Below, one piece after another: positions 1 to 11,057 of a stretch of 64,000 nt of DNA. Location: the NCBI GenBank assembly GCA_024663395.1, contig JANFAH010000001.1, positions 2,852,001 to 2,916,000 of the forward strand, in the 5' to 3' direction. The first letter of the stretch is position 1; every line of letters starts with the position of its first letter. Source of the DNA: Pisolithus tinctorius. Lineage: Eukaryota; Basidiomycota; Agaricomycetes; Boletales; Pisolithaceae. The position numbers and the translations under genes were made by a program. Below the pieces are notes generated by a model, which was given only the letters and a program-made list of their open reading frames with translations, did not search any database and had not been told where the DNA came from.

Positions 1-132
1 GCCGCCCTGCTCACCGGTGGATCCGGCCTGACGGAATCTACCGATATTACCTACGGAACTCCTTTCGAATGGCTCTTGGAGCGTATCAAGGCCAAATTCC
101 CCAACGCCCATCTCTACCCCTCCATGGCTTAG
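1..132 (+). CDS. 3' end of an unrecognised host gene (partial)
   Basis: Frame 1 is open from the window edge for 43 codons to a TAG at 130-132, ending in ...YPSMA. The segment is rich in intact CpG and has balanced codon use, unlike the CpG-poor repeats that follow, so it looks like normal host coding sequence. I do not recognise the family from this short C-terminal piece (Gly/Ser/Thr-rich start, then a Phe-Glu-Trp-Leu-Leu amphipathic stretch). The start lies outside the window. Confidence 0.55.
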   Translation, partial: AALLTGGSGLTESTDITYGTPFEWLLERIKAKFPNAHLYPSMA

Positions 133-604
133 GCGTCGCGACGTCGACCTACAATGGAGACGCCTCGATCCTTTTTCGGCTTGCTTCAACCTGGACCCGT
201 TGTTTAGGTCCGTTTCGAAGCGTGTGCGGACATTGGATTAGCCTCGTAAAGTAGCATCTAGTTTTCTCTTATAACGTAACCGCGTACTACTGTATTCCCC
301 TCCCCCAAGGTAACTTGCACGAACATTGTAAATCCCATCCCCCACTCCTCTACCCCTTTCGATAGCTGTACGTTGGATCAACAATGGTGATTTTGTGTTT
401 CCCCTACGCGCGCGTGATACAGATCGTACTTGGGAGTTTCGCACATCATTCTGGGTAGTTCTGTGTATTGTCCTTTGCATTTTGTACCAAATATGTATTG
501 TGAGGAACACCATTCCCTGTCCTCCTGATGTCAATTGTGATAATTCTAGCATTATTGTGATGCAAGACTGCCCAACTCCATTATACCACTAGTGATGCAT
601 CAAT
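133..604. other. Intergenic / 3' UTR sequence
   Basis: No convincing gene. The first ~290 bp are still CpG-rich and probably include the 3' UTR and terminator of the upstream gene. Short open frames on both strands lack family signatures. The stretch ends where the first inverted array of the KDZ-class element begins, near 605. Confidence 0.4.
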
Positions 605-1155
605 ATACTAGTAGTGGACCCCATGTAGTCCATTTAGTCACAACATATAGGTAGCCTGTGTGCCAAAATGCCAACACTTATATAGACCCTGCAATGGGCC
701 CATCTAAATAGATTAGCCATGACACATGGACAGGCCTGAGGGCCTATAGTGAGAGCAACATATGTATGGGCCTGTAAGCACAATTCCACAACATATGGGA
801 GGGCCTGTGGAGGGTAAGGATGCTGCAACATATAGACAGGCCCATAACCAAGTAAGTATGCTGAGCTACTGTAAGACATGGATGGGCCTGCCTATTGTAT
901 CATGAAGAAGGTCGCAACATATGGACAGGCCTGCCCATCATATGCTTTATAGGGTCACAACATAAAGAGGGGCCCCTCTATGATAGATTACAGAGTTGGC
1001 AACATATGGAAGGGCCTGTCTTTGGGATAATATACCCCTGTCACAACATATAGACAGGCCTGTCCATAGCAAGATGTATGCCTGTCACAACATAAGGACA
1101 GGCCTGTCAGTAATATCATTGACAGTGTCACAACACATAGACAGGCCTGTCTAGT
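605..1155 (+). repeat. Left inverted terminal array, outer part
   Basis: Degenerate units contain a GTCACAACATA-type half followed by GACAGGCCTGTC-type palindromes, for example near 1020-1060 and 1084-1110. The array continues after chromovirus 1 at 11058. The copy of CTAGT at 1151-1155 is the target-site duplication of that retrotransposon. Variants differ mostly as CG/TG/CA alternatives. Confidence 0.8.
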
Positions 1156-1680
1156 TGTCAAGTATGGGATGTCCGGGTTGAGTCTGGACCAGAGACCAAA
1201 GCAGGTGTGAGGCCGAGGGGTTGGGATCAAGAGGTGAGATGAGAGTACAGAAGATTGGACTGATTGGACTTAGCGACTGAGGCTACAGTGCTATTCCCTT
1301 GTGTGGGTCTCAGTCTGAGTCCAAGGCCGAGATGGGGTTATCAGAGTTAACTTAGTTGATTTCAGACTGAGAGGTACAGGCCAAGTATCTATGAGTTTAT
1401 ATACTAGGGTTAACTATAGTATGGAGACTGGTAATGCCAGTCTCACAAAGATTGCTAAGATGATTGGTAAGACAAGGATTAGTAATGTATGACTAAGGTA
1501 GCAGAGACTGGGACAGAGTGGACCAGGGACATGACTGGGCAGGATTCAACCAAAATGACAGACACTGCAAAGCAGTGTCTACTGTGCTAGGACATCTGGG
1601 GATAGAGGACAGACAAGGCCAAGGCCAGACTGGATGAGTGCAAGGCCAAGTCTGGCTGGGGTCGAGGCACAACTATGACA
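1156..1680 (-). repeat. 3' LTR of chromovirus 1
   Basis: 525 bp, TG...CA ends, matching 10546-11057 with scattered, mostly CpG-type, differences and a small length difference near 1555-1575. It contains the same TATA-like block (minus strand AGTATATAAAC) as the other LTR. Confidence 0.93.
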
Positions 1681-1696
1681 GTATCCCCCTCTTAGG
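1681..1696 (-). promoter_or_regulatory. Polypurine tract of chromovirus 1
   Basis: Directly inside the 3' LTR the minus strand reads CCTAAGAGGGGGATAC, a purine-rich tract in the position where plus-strand priming starts in LTR retrotransposons. The same layout is seen at 46648 in chromovirus 2. Confidence 0.8.
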
Positions 1697-1904
1697 GGTC
1701 AAACCCATGAGACCCCTGCGAGAGTGGCAGGCTGAGTTTGAAAAAACGATACTTGTGGCCCACTAAGCCTTTTGCATCTTTCCTTTGTATCTTAACCATC
1801 ATGTCCACCTCGAGACCGACCACCATGACTGATGACACCAGTGAAGGCTGGGTCATGACAGACTGGACCCAGGTGTTGGATGACACTATCAAGTACAACA
1901 CCAA

Positions 1905-4355
1905 TGTGGGGAGCAGGTATCTGCTACCTAGTATGGGGGTGTGGGCTCCAGCCTAGGGATAGGTGATCTGAAGGGGTGAGTTCGACCCAAAGGGAGTTGC
2001 TCTAGCAGTAGGAGGGGGATAGGAATGAATGCGACTGAGTTGCACAAGTTGCTCGACTTGTAAATGAAAAGCACGATGGATTAGGGAGTGTGCAGGCCTT
2101 GAGTCTGCCTAGATATCTGTCAGAATTATGCCTGCGACTCAGTGCTAGGCAGGGGAAACAGTGTGGGTCATGTCGATGTCATTACTCTGCTTGTTCTCTC
2201 TATCTCTAACCCAGGGGCTTCAAAAGTTGTTATTTTCCTGTTGGTGAGGACAGGTATATGTGTAGCTACATGCCAAGTATGTAACCATGAAGTAAGCGAT
2301 GTCAACAGTGAAAAGATCGACAGGAAATGATGGGAATTAGGTGAGATCGACATAATGATGGCCCTGAGGCCAGAATAGCATTGGTAATCAGAAGAGAGAC
2401 TAAATGTAAATGAAGCAAAAGTGACCTGAATAGAAGCGAACAAGAAGAGAATGAGAGTGACAGCAAGGCACTTACACAACCCATAGTGTGGACCCAAAGA
2501 GTGCCAGTGAGCAAGTACAGTGGCTCACAAAATTGTCCCAATGTTTGCATGTTTTTCATCAATCATGGTGTAGCAAGTGAACTATCATTATTGAGTCTAA
2601 GGTGTTGGTGGATGGATTAAAGCAGCTGGTCATGGCTCTCTGATGAGACATATTACATAAGATTTGGATAGAAACTGATGGCAGAATACCCAAATGAAAA
2701 TGAGAGCTCATTGGGACAATTATGTAACTTTGTGATATACTGGAGATGTAGTCCTTGGGAACACATATAAAACATGGTGAGATGCTCACCAATGCTTACA
2801 TAATGTATTACATGGTCTACTGAATGATTTGTCAACAAACAAACAATGCCAAACAGTGATTTTGCACCCCTAAGCCTCCTTGCTGTAACACAAGTCAAGA
2901 AATCACCATTCTGGCTCATCAGGGACACTCTGTCAGGGTAACCTCAGCAAATGCTGGTGTACACTATAGTATAACCAATAGAATATGCTATCAGCACCAT
3001 TGGTCTCTTCAGAAACCTGCTGGAAGTCTTTTCCTGCACTGTTTCCCCACCAATGCCCCATGTGTCCTGGAACTAATCAGTACTGTGAGAGCTGAGAATG
3101 ATGTGGAGATCCAATCTGGCATTCATCCTATCATAAACAAACCAATCACCCATTAACTAGTGCATTTCTGTGAAGGGGAAACTGGTATGGAGGTCAGGGT
3201 GAAGGTAAACCCTCTCTCACTCCAGGTACCATAGGAGGGCTATGCTACTGAGCTACCAGGTTGCACATTCCTGGCCTTCTATCTGGCACTGGATATTTCC
3301 TTTAGTCATATATGATCAAATAACTCCTTCCCAGTGATTCCCAGTTCAGCTCAGAGTACAGTCTGGCCAACCCTCCCATGATACTGGGAGTGCCCAGGAG
3401 GGTTGTGCTTCACCTGAGCCTTCAGGCAGGCTTTTCTTCAGCTGTGATGTAGTAGTCAGTGGGTGATTGGTTTGTTTATGATAGGATGAATGCCAGATTG
3501 GATCTCCACATCATTCTCAGCTCTCACAGTACTGATTAGTTCCAGGACACATGGGGCATTGGTGGGGAAACAGTGCAGGAAAAGACTTCCAGCAGGTTTC
3601 TGAAGAGACCAATGGTGCTGATAGCATATTCTATTGGTTATACTATAGTGTACACCAGCATTTGCTGAGGTTACCCTGACAGAGTGTCCCTGATGAGCCA
3701 GAATGGTGATTTCTTGACTTGTGTTACAGCAAGGAGGCTTAGGGGTGCAAAATCACTGTTTGGCATTGTTTGTTTGTTGACAAATCATTCAGTAGACCAT
3801 GTAATACATTATGTAAGCATTGGTGAGCATCTCACCATGTTTTATATGTGTTCCCAAGGACTACATCTCCAGTATATCACAAAGTTACATAATTGTCCCA
3901 ATGAGCTCTCATTTTCATTTGGGTATTCTGCCATCAGTTTCTATCCAAATCTTATGTAATATGTCTCATCAGAGAGCCATGACCAGCTGCTTTAATCCAT
4001 CCACCAACACCTTAGACTCAATAATGATAGTTCACTTGCTACACCATGATTGATGAAAAACATGCAAACATTGGGACAATTTTGTGAGCCACTGTATAGG
4101 CCACTGGACACCTGTCACAAGTGTCGGACTTTGTCACAATGACTAGGGAGAGTGTTGGAAGGTGATGCGACCATGGGGGAAGTAAGTCAACAGAGGGGGA
4201 TGTAGTGCTGGGTGACCTAGAGTGCAGCGGATGTTGAAGTCGCTCAAGAGGGGTCACATTTGTGTCGCATATGTTGCAAACCCTATAGCCACTTAGTAGA
4301 CTTCCTATTGACACTATACATACACTCCTAGTGTAGGGAGATCCCTCTCCCCACA
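1905..4355. mobile_element. X1: TG/CA-ended 4-bp-TSD repeat (probable solo LTR) in chromovirus 1
   Basis: Ends TGTGGGGAG and CTCCCCACA are inverted, and CCAA flanks both sides (1901-1904, 4356-4359). Net length without the foldback insertion is about 870 bp. A second copy, X2, is at 30625-38393. No coding region is recognised. TG...CA ends favour a solo LTR; 4-bp duplications would be unusual for most Ty3/Gypsy elements but are known in some. Confidence 0.75.
2518..4094. mobile_element. Foldback (long inverted repeat) element with TA target duplication
   Basis: Two 635-bp arms (2518-3152 and 3460-4094) are inverted copies around a 307-bp loop. The outer ends are CAGTGGCTCAC / GTGAGCCACTG, flanked by TA at 2516-2517 and 4095-4096. 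The matching position of X2 (TA at 38133-38134) is empty, which proves a precise insertion. Ends and TA duplication fit a non-autonomous Tc1/mariner-like element. Identical 91- and 77-codon open frames in both arms are a by-product of arm identity and show no transposase motif. Confidence 0.9.
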
Positions 4356-5436
4356 CCAATGATGAGGGCCAAGGCCAAAGAGAGGAAGTGGCACAAGGTG
4401 GCTGAGTAAGCCCAGTGGGAGGAGCAGGCATGACTGGAGGCTGAGAGAGTGGAGAGGGAGTGGGTTGAGGCCAAGAGGGCTGCATGGGAGGCCGAGGAGG
4501 AGAGGGCATGTGAGGAGGATGAGAAGCACAGAGCTGAGGAGGAGAAGGAGGCTGAGTGACAGTGCAAGGCTGAGGCTGACAAGGGTGATGAGGCCGGGGG
4601 GGAGGTGAAGAAGGTGGTTATGGACCCTGGGTGAGTGACTTTCTCAACCTTGTGCATATCCCCTCTGACAACCCCTTTAGCTGCACTCGCTGTGCCTGGG
4701 CCCAAACTGTCTGTGAGTTCATCGTAGATGGTAACAAGAAGCGCATTGCCTGCATGCGATGCAACCTATCGAAAGGCAAGTGTCGCTGGCCTGGGGACGG
4801 GAAAGACACTGAGGCCAGTCCCAAGGCTGTTAAAGGCAAGAAAAGGAAAGTCAAGGAAAATGCCGAAGCCAGGCCCAGCACTCAGAAGTGGGTGAAGACG
4901 AGTGCGAGGCCAATCAAGGTCCTGGATCTTGATGAGACTGAGGCCAGCAGGAGTGGAGTGAAGGAGGCCAGCACAGCCAGATACTCGGGCTTGGAGGGCA
5001 AGCTCAAGCGACTGATTGAGGCCATGGGGCTGATTGCCAACAACCTGGCCAGCCTATTTGAACTTCACAAAACCGTGGTCAAGAACTCAGGCTGCATTGC
5101 TGATGCACTTGAGGCCATAATTGATGAGTCCTTTGGCTTCGGGGTGGCAGTCACCCCTTTGGATTTGGGGTCATCTGAGCTCGACTTGGATGAGTTGCAT
5201 GAAGAGGAAGCCGAGGGGGAGGACAATCCCATGGCTGAAGCCGAGTAGTCATTGTAGTGTAGAGTCTTGTAGTCTTTCCCCTGCAAATGTCATATGTGGT
5301 GTCCGGTGTCCACTCTCGGTCTTGTATAGTAAGTGAGAACAGACAAGAAAAAGAAAACATAGTAAGTAAGGGATCAAAAGGAACTATAAACCGATAGAAG
5401 ACAAAACAGAAAACTGAGGCCAGTCGAAGCCGGTCC

Positions 5437-8400
5437 TCATTGGAAAGGGCCAGGTTTGTTGGGATAGCAGGAATGGTACTCTTGTATGAGTTCAGAGGCA
5501 TTGTCCAGTTCAGTGGCGAGTACCCAAGTAGTTTCTTCATTGGTCCCCTCGTAGCCAGTCCACCGGACTAGATACTGTAACCAACACTGGTGATGCCAGT
5601 CGACCTTGGAGTTGAGGATTTCTGCTACCTTGAACTCTAGTTTGCTGTTGAATTTGACTGGTGGGGGTGGTGGTTGAGTCCAGTTCAGGATGGTGTTAGG
5701 GATGGCTGGCTCAAGTTGGGAGACATGGAAGACCAGGTGGACTGCGTGCATTGAGTCTGGCAGGCACAGTGTGAACGAGTGGGTACTGGCCTGAGCCATG
5801 ACCAGATATGGTCCAAGGTTCTTCTCCGAGAGTTTCTTGGAAGCCAAGTTGACCAGAAGTATTTGGCTTTGACATATACTTGGTCACTGACCTTGAAGTC
5901 TGGAGCCAGCATGCATTTAGCATTGGCCGGGCCTTGATATCGTTATTGAGCTAAGGTCATTTCTTCCTGTAGGTATTGATGCAGTGAGTCTAAGTCGACT
6001 GCATAGTCATGAGCCCAAGTGGAGGTGAGGTCATGCTCTGGGTACACCAAGATGTTAGGGTGGTAGCCCTTATTAGCAAAGAATGGTGAGACGCCAGTAG
6101 TAGCACTAGGGGCATTGTTATAAGTGAACTCAGCCAGAGGTAGTAGGTTGGCCCAGTTGTCCTGCTGGTAGTTGCAGTACACTTGGAGGTATTGTTCTAG
6201 GGTCTGGTTGGTCCTTTCAGTCTGGCCATTGCCTTCAGGGTGGTAGCCCAAGGTGAAATGTAAGTGCATGTCTAAGGCCTTACCGAGCGACCAGAAGAAG
6301 TGCAAGACGAACTCTGAGCCTCAGTCTGAGGTTACATGGGCTGGCACTCCATGCTTAGAAAAGACATGGAGTAGGAACAGTTTGGTGAGTTCTGGGGCCA
6401 TTATGGTGTCATGGGTGGGGATGAATATGGCCTGCTTGGAAAGCCAGTCGACTACAATGAGGATGGCTGTGAAGCTGGTTGAGGCCAGAAGTTGCTCAAT
6501 GAAATCCATAGAGATGGAATTCCATGGCTTCTCCAGCACCAGAAGTTGTTTGAGAAGGCCATAAAGCCAGTGGTGGGGAGCCTTAGCCCGAGCACAGGCT
6601 GTGCAAGACCAGACATAGTCCTTGATGAATGTCCTGAGGCCGGGCCAGGTATATTCACACTGTATGAGCTCTAGTGTGTGGTTTTGCCCAAAGTGGTCAG
6701 ACAGAGGGTGGTCATGCTTGAGGCACAAGACCCTAAGGCAAAGGTCATTTGAGTCCAGCACATAGATTCTTCCATCAAGCTGCAGGAAGCCAGTGTCATC
6801 TACTGACCACCAGGGATCAGACATGTTGGACAGACAGATTTGTGAGACCAGGTCATCCAGTAGTGCAGTCAGGATATCATTATGGAGCTTTTCTATATCC
6901 ATTAGCACAACTGCCCATAAGACCAGGTACTCAAGGTAAGTGGCACAGAGGGAGACCGCTAGTTGCTCCTGGGTGAAGACCGGTCTCAGGTTTTGCAGGT
7001 TCACTCAGGCATAGCCGCTATCCCCCTCTTTGGGGTAGACATCCCATCATCTAGTTAGGGCATTGGGCTTAGCCCCAAGCTTACTGGGCCTGAATCTGAT
7101 GATCATATTGAATTGTGAAAGGAATTCAGACCAGTGAGCTTGGTGGTGGGTGAGTACTTTAGAGGTAGAGAAGTACTCAAGGTTCTTGTGGTCGGTAACA
7201 ACATCGACTGGTGAGGCCGAGCCCTCGAGGTAATGGTGCCAGGTCCGGAATGCTTCGAAAATAGCAAGCAATTCCTTATCATGGGCATCATAATTCAATT
7301 CTGGGGCCATCAGAGTCTGGGAGTAGAAAGCGACCAGATGAATCTGGCCATCACTGCAGGTAATAGAGAGGATGCTGGTGATGGCATAGTCCGACACATC
7401 AGTCTTGACAGTGATAGGGACCCTGGGGATGAAGTGAGTTAAGACTGGTGCTGTAGTGAAGGTGGCCTTGAGGTTGTTGAATGACTGGTGGCACTCCTCA
7501 GAGAAGTTCCAAGGAGCCCCCTTGCAGGTAAGCTGAGTCAGTGGTACGATGATGTCTGAGTAGTTAAATATAAAACAGTGGTAAAAATTGGCGAAGCCAA
7601 GGAAGGATTGAATGTCCTTGACCTTGTGAGGCTCAGGCCAGTCGCAAATGGTCTGGACCTTTTCCTTCGACATCGTGAGGCTGGCAGGAGAGAGGTGGAA
7701 TCCGAGGTATTTGACTGAGTCTGAGTGAAACTCACATTTCTCCAGCTTCGCATAAAGGCTGTGAAGCCAAAGCTGGCGGAGTACCTCTCAGACATGCTGC
7801 TTGTGAGACTCCTTATCTCCAGAGTAGATTAAGATGTCATCTAGGTAGACGACCATACAGACATCCAACATATCCACAAAGATAGTGTTGACGAAGTGCT
7901 GGAAAGCGGCCAGGGCATTGGTGAGGCCAAAAGGCATCACTACCCACTCATAGGATCCATACTGAGTCCGGAAGGCGGTCTTCCATTCATCACCTGGGGC
8001 AATCCAGACGAGATGGTAGGCATGCTGAAGATCAATTTTAGTATAGATCTTGGCTCAGCTTGGTGAATCCAAGAGGTCAGAGATGAGTGGTAGTGGGTAT
8101 CAGTCCTTCTTAGTGATTTTGTTGAGGCTGCGGAAGTCTACACAAAGCTGGAGAGAGCCATCCTTCTTTTTGACAAAGAGGACTGGTGCAGCATAAGGGG
8201 AAGAGGTAGGCTGAATAAATCTGGTAGTAAGGTTTTTGTTGATGAAAGTTCAGAGAGCTTGGAGCTCAACTGGGGACAGCAAGTAGATTGTGCCGAGGGG
8301 TGGGGTTGTCCCTTCTTTGAGCTCTATCTTTAGGTCATACTCCTGGTGTGGCGGGAGTGCTGAGGCCTTGGCCTTGCTGAATACATCAGCAAAGTCATGA

Positions 8401-9251
8401 TACTCTTCTGGGACATTGGGTAAGGCTGGAGGAGGGGAAGCCAAGGCCGATCAGGCTTGAGCTGAGTCTGAGGGATGAAGCTGAAGTTGGAACTGGACAG
8501 ACCCTTCTAGTTTGCAGGCGCACACAAAAGCGGCTGCATTGATTAGAGAAACAAGAGGGGCCTTCAGGGGGGTGCAAGTCAGGGAGTCAGAGACTGGTAC
8601 AGATGGTGCGAAGCTGGGTTGGTCACTAGGACTGGAGTCAGGAAGGCCGGTGGAAACCAGGCTTACAAGGGGTGTCAACAGGATTGGCATTCCTTGTGCA
8701 GGAGTCCAGAATGTTAGACTGCCCAATACCCAATCAATCAATGGATTGTAGCAGGTGAGCCAGTCATGTCCAAGAACTATTTTACACTCAGAATCCAATG
8801 GGGCTAGATACAGGGTTACTGGGGTGACATCGCCAGATGCGAAGCAGATATTGACATCTACTGCTTGGGTTATGGTAAAAGTGGACATTCCATCGAAGAG
8901 CCAGAGTCGGATTGGGGAGACTGAGTACAGGGTAAACGAGTGTTGATTAACAAATTGATTATCTATAAAACAATGGGTGGAACCGGAGTCCACTAAAGTA
9001 CAAAGCCGAGGAAAATCTGGGTTTTCTAATGTGACATAGGGGGTTAAAGAGTTCAGACTGGAAAGAGCAGATGCATTGAGACGAGCCTCCAAGTTTGCAC
9101 AACCAGAGTCAACACAGCTCCCAGATTGTGCAGAGTCCTGGGAGCTGCCACCTATTTTTTTGTCTTGGGGGTAGTACCCAAGCCTGAGGCCAGTGCAGCC
9201 TCGGTGGTGGCCATGGCATGAGCCTTGGCCTTTCCAGATTTCTTGGGGCAC
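5437..9251 (-). pseudogene. pol: pol of chromovirus 1 (PR-RT-RH-IN-chromodomain)
   Basis: Read on the minus strand. Protease has the intact VDSGSTHCFID motif (Asp codon 8988-8990) and a later LGHDWL motif. Reverse transcriptase keeps YLDD (7834-7848). RNase H follows at about 7050-7670 (TDVSDYA start, DHKNLEYF). Integrase at 5943-7004 shows the H-H-C-C zinc region (SCTACARAK), the DFIEQL Asp, TSD and GQTER Glu motifs. The GPY/F region is at about 5700-5850. A C-terminal chromodomain (YLVRWTGYEGTNEETTW) ends at 5437 and would guide integration to modified histones. Stops at TSD*GSEF and SPS*AKIY are TGA where chromovirus 2 has CGA; frameshifts also occur. Confidence 0.92.
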
Positions 9252-10507
9252 TTCTCAGTGAAGTGACCAGGGCCTCTGCAGAACATGCAGAGATTGCCCT
9301 CTATGCAATGCTTGCATTCTTCTGGGGTGAGCTTCCCATCCTTTCTGAGTTTGCTAGGCTCAGGCTTGGACGAGTTGCTATTATTGTTGTTGCCCAGCTT
9401 CAATGAAGCTGGCTTGGGGGAAGAACTGGAGTTGTTATTGTTGCCAGTCTTGGACTTATCTTGACCAGTCTTGGGCTGGTTGTTGTTGCCAGAGCTGCCA
9501 GACTTGTTGTTACTGGAGTTGGACAAGCCTTGGTGCTTACTCGCCTGCTGGACTTCTTCCTTGCACTCCCAATATCATGCATCTATCTCTTGGGTGAGGT
9601 GGCAGAGCTCATGAAGTGTCTGGGGTTTGCCAACCTGGCAGACCTCATCTTTGATTCAGTCTGGGAGGCCAGAGTAGAACTGATGATGCAGTGCACCATC
9701 ACTGTAGCCTTGGACTTGCAAGGCAAGCTGATTGAAGTCAACTACATATTTGTTAATGCGCTGACTATCCTTCATATGTAAATGGTCAAGTTGGCTTTCA
9801 GTGTCAGCAACTGGTGGGGGCCAAAGGTGGTTTGTAACTCTAGGATGAACTCCCTCCAGGAGTCCATCCAGAGAGGCTGGTTGTTGGGGTCGTTGAACCC
9901 GAGCAAGTCTGGCTCAAACCACTCAAGGGCCATGCCTTTGAGGTAGGATTGCGTGAAGATGACTTTGGCGCAGTTGGTCTTGGAAGTTGAGCTCACACTG
10001 GATAAAGAAAGCATGAAGCTTCTTGGGGTCGGTGCCATAAAAAGTGTTGGGCTCGTGCAACTTGGTCCTGCTTGATGATTCAGGACTAGTGCGGGCACTG
10101 CAAGCCAACAGTTTGATGGCCAATGTGAGGTTATCAAAGACTGCAACTGCGGGTTCGGTGTCTGGATCCAGGAAGTCCAGTTTGTCCTCTGGATCATTCT
10201 CATCTGGATTCTCATCACCAGGACCATCATCACTGGGGTCATCATTGTCTGCATTATTGTTATCATCATCACCCAGCCCATCATCACCAGGGTCACCCTC
10301 AGGGATGGGAGCAGTAGGACAAAGTGGAGTGGGGGTATTGGATGTCCAGGCTGAAAAGCCCCTGAAAGGACTGACAGGGTCTGTGGAGTGCCTAGTGGTG
10401 CCCAATGCAGCTAGAGCTGTTTTGCCGCGAGCCCCACTGGCTGAAGCGGAGTCAGGGTTGGTGGCAGAGTGGCCACAGGGAGGTTGGAAGCAAGTCTTGG
10501 TTGCCAT
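9152..10507 (-). pseudogene. gag: gag of chromovirus 1
   Basis: The start codon at 10507 (MATKTCFQPP...) lies only 38 bp from the LTR edge. An acidic Asp/Asn-rich stretch is followed by capsid-like sequence (KGMALEWFEPDLL, HHQFYSGLPD), a Ser/Asn-rich linker and a zinc knuckle CMFCRGPGHFTEKC (CX2CX4HX4C) near 9250. The frame shifts once around 9970-10,000, and a TGA replaces an expected CGA after SGLPD. It overlaps the start of pol in another frame (9152-9251), suggesting frameshift expression. Confidence 0.88.
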
Positions 10508-10510
10508 GAT

Positions 10511-10545
10511 GTGTGAGACCCACACAAGTGGAGAGTCTGAAATAC
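10511..10545 (-). promoter_or_regulatory. Self-complementary primer-binding region of chromovirus 1
   Basis: Two bases inside the 5' LTR the minus strand reads ATTTCAGACT (10543-10534), the exact complement of AGTCTGAAAT (10758-10749, minus strand) just downstream of the LTR TATA box (10795-10785). A second 14-base match pairs 10515-10528 with 10688-10701. No obvious tRNA-like TGG start is present. This fits Tf1-type self-priming, where the transcript 5' end folds back as primer. Confidence 0.6.
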
Positions 10546-11057
10546 TGTCAAGTATGGGATGTCTGGGTTGAGTCCAGACTGGAGACCAAAGTGGGCGTGA
10601 GGCCAAGGGGTCAGGATCAAGAGGGGAGACGAGAGTACAGAAGATTGGACTGATTGGACTTAGTGACTGAGGCTACAGCACTATTCCCTTGTGTGGGTCT
10701 CAGTCCAAGTCCAAGGCCAAGATGGGGTTATCAGAGTTAACTTAGTTGATTTCAGACTGAGAGGTACAGGCTGAGTATCTATGAGTTTATATACTAGGGT
10801 TAACTATAGTACAGAGACCGGTAATGCCGGTCTTGCAAAGATTGCTAAGATGATTGGTAAGACAAGGATTAGGAATGTATGACTAAGGTAGCAGAGACTG
10901 GGACAGAGTGGACCAGGGACATGACTGGGCAGGATTCAACCAAATTGAGCAGTGTCTACTGCACTAGGACATCTGGGGATAGAGGACAGACAAGGCTGAG
11001 GCTGGACTGGATGAGTGCGAGGCTGAGTCCAGCTGGGGTCGAGGCATGACTATGACA
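10546..11057 (-). repeat. 5' LTR of chromovirus 1
   Basis: 512 bp, starts TGTCAAG and ends ATGACA on the plus strand. The minus strand has AGTATATAAAC at 10795-10785, a plausible core promoter placing the transcript start near 10760. CTAGT at 11058-11062 completes the target duplication. Confidence 0.93.

Larger units (their letters stand above)
1801..5248 (+). pseudogene. Convergent Zn2Cys6/coiled-coil gene carried by chromovirus 1
   Basis: This gene runs opposite to gag-pol, between the pol end and the 3' LTR. Exon 1 starts at ATG 1801 (MSTSRPTT...; upstream context resembles that of the chromovirus 2 homologue), is interrupted by X1 (1905-4355), and resumes at 4360 with a Glu/Lys/Arg-rich, coiled-coil-like stretch containing stops and a frame change. 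An intron fits 4631-4680 (GTGAGT...CTGAC...TTTAG). Exon 2 gives a cysteine cluster at 4682-4783 with spacing CX2CX6CX12CX2CX6C, the Zn(II)2Cys6 pattern, then KGKKRKVK-type basic and acidic C-terminal segments, stop at 5246-5248. A DNA-binding or regulatory role is inference. An intron can persist because gag-pol RNA comes from the other strand. Confidence 0.72.
1156..11057 (-). mobile_element. Chromovirus 1 (Ty3/Gypsy, chromodomain), minus strand
   Basis: Two related LTRs start with TGTCAAGTATGGGATGTC and end TATGACA (1156-1680 and 10546-11057), flanked by CTAGT at 1151-1155 and 11058-11062. On the minus strand the order is 5' LTR, self-complementary primer-binding region, gag with a zinc knuckle, protease, reverse transcriptase, RNase H, integrase, chromodomain, then a convergent plus-strand gene, polypurine tract and 3' LTR. 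Frameshifts and CGA-to-TGA stops make it non-autonomous now. It inserted into the left array of the KDZ-class element and was later hit by X1 and a foldback element. Confidence 0.93.

Noticed and set aside
2653..3959. Identical 91- and 77-codon ORFs on opposite strands as real genes
   Set aside because: They are identical only because they lie in the two arms of the foldback element, and they have no motif or family resemblance.
10511..10545. Conventional tRNA primer-binding site in chromovirus 1
   Set aside because: No TGG-type tRNA 3'-end complement is visible at the LTR edge; complementarity to the transcript itself is better.
10044..10571. 175-codon plus-strand ORF opposite gag
   Set aside because: It mirrors the acidic Asp-rich gag region (giving Ser/Gly repeats) and has no counterpart visible in chromovirus 2.
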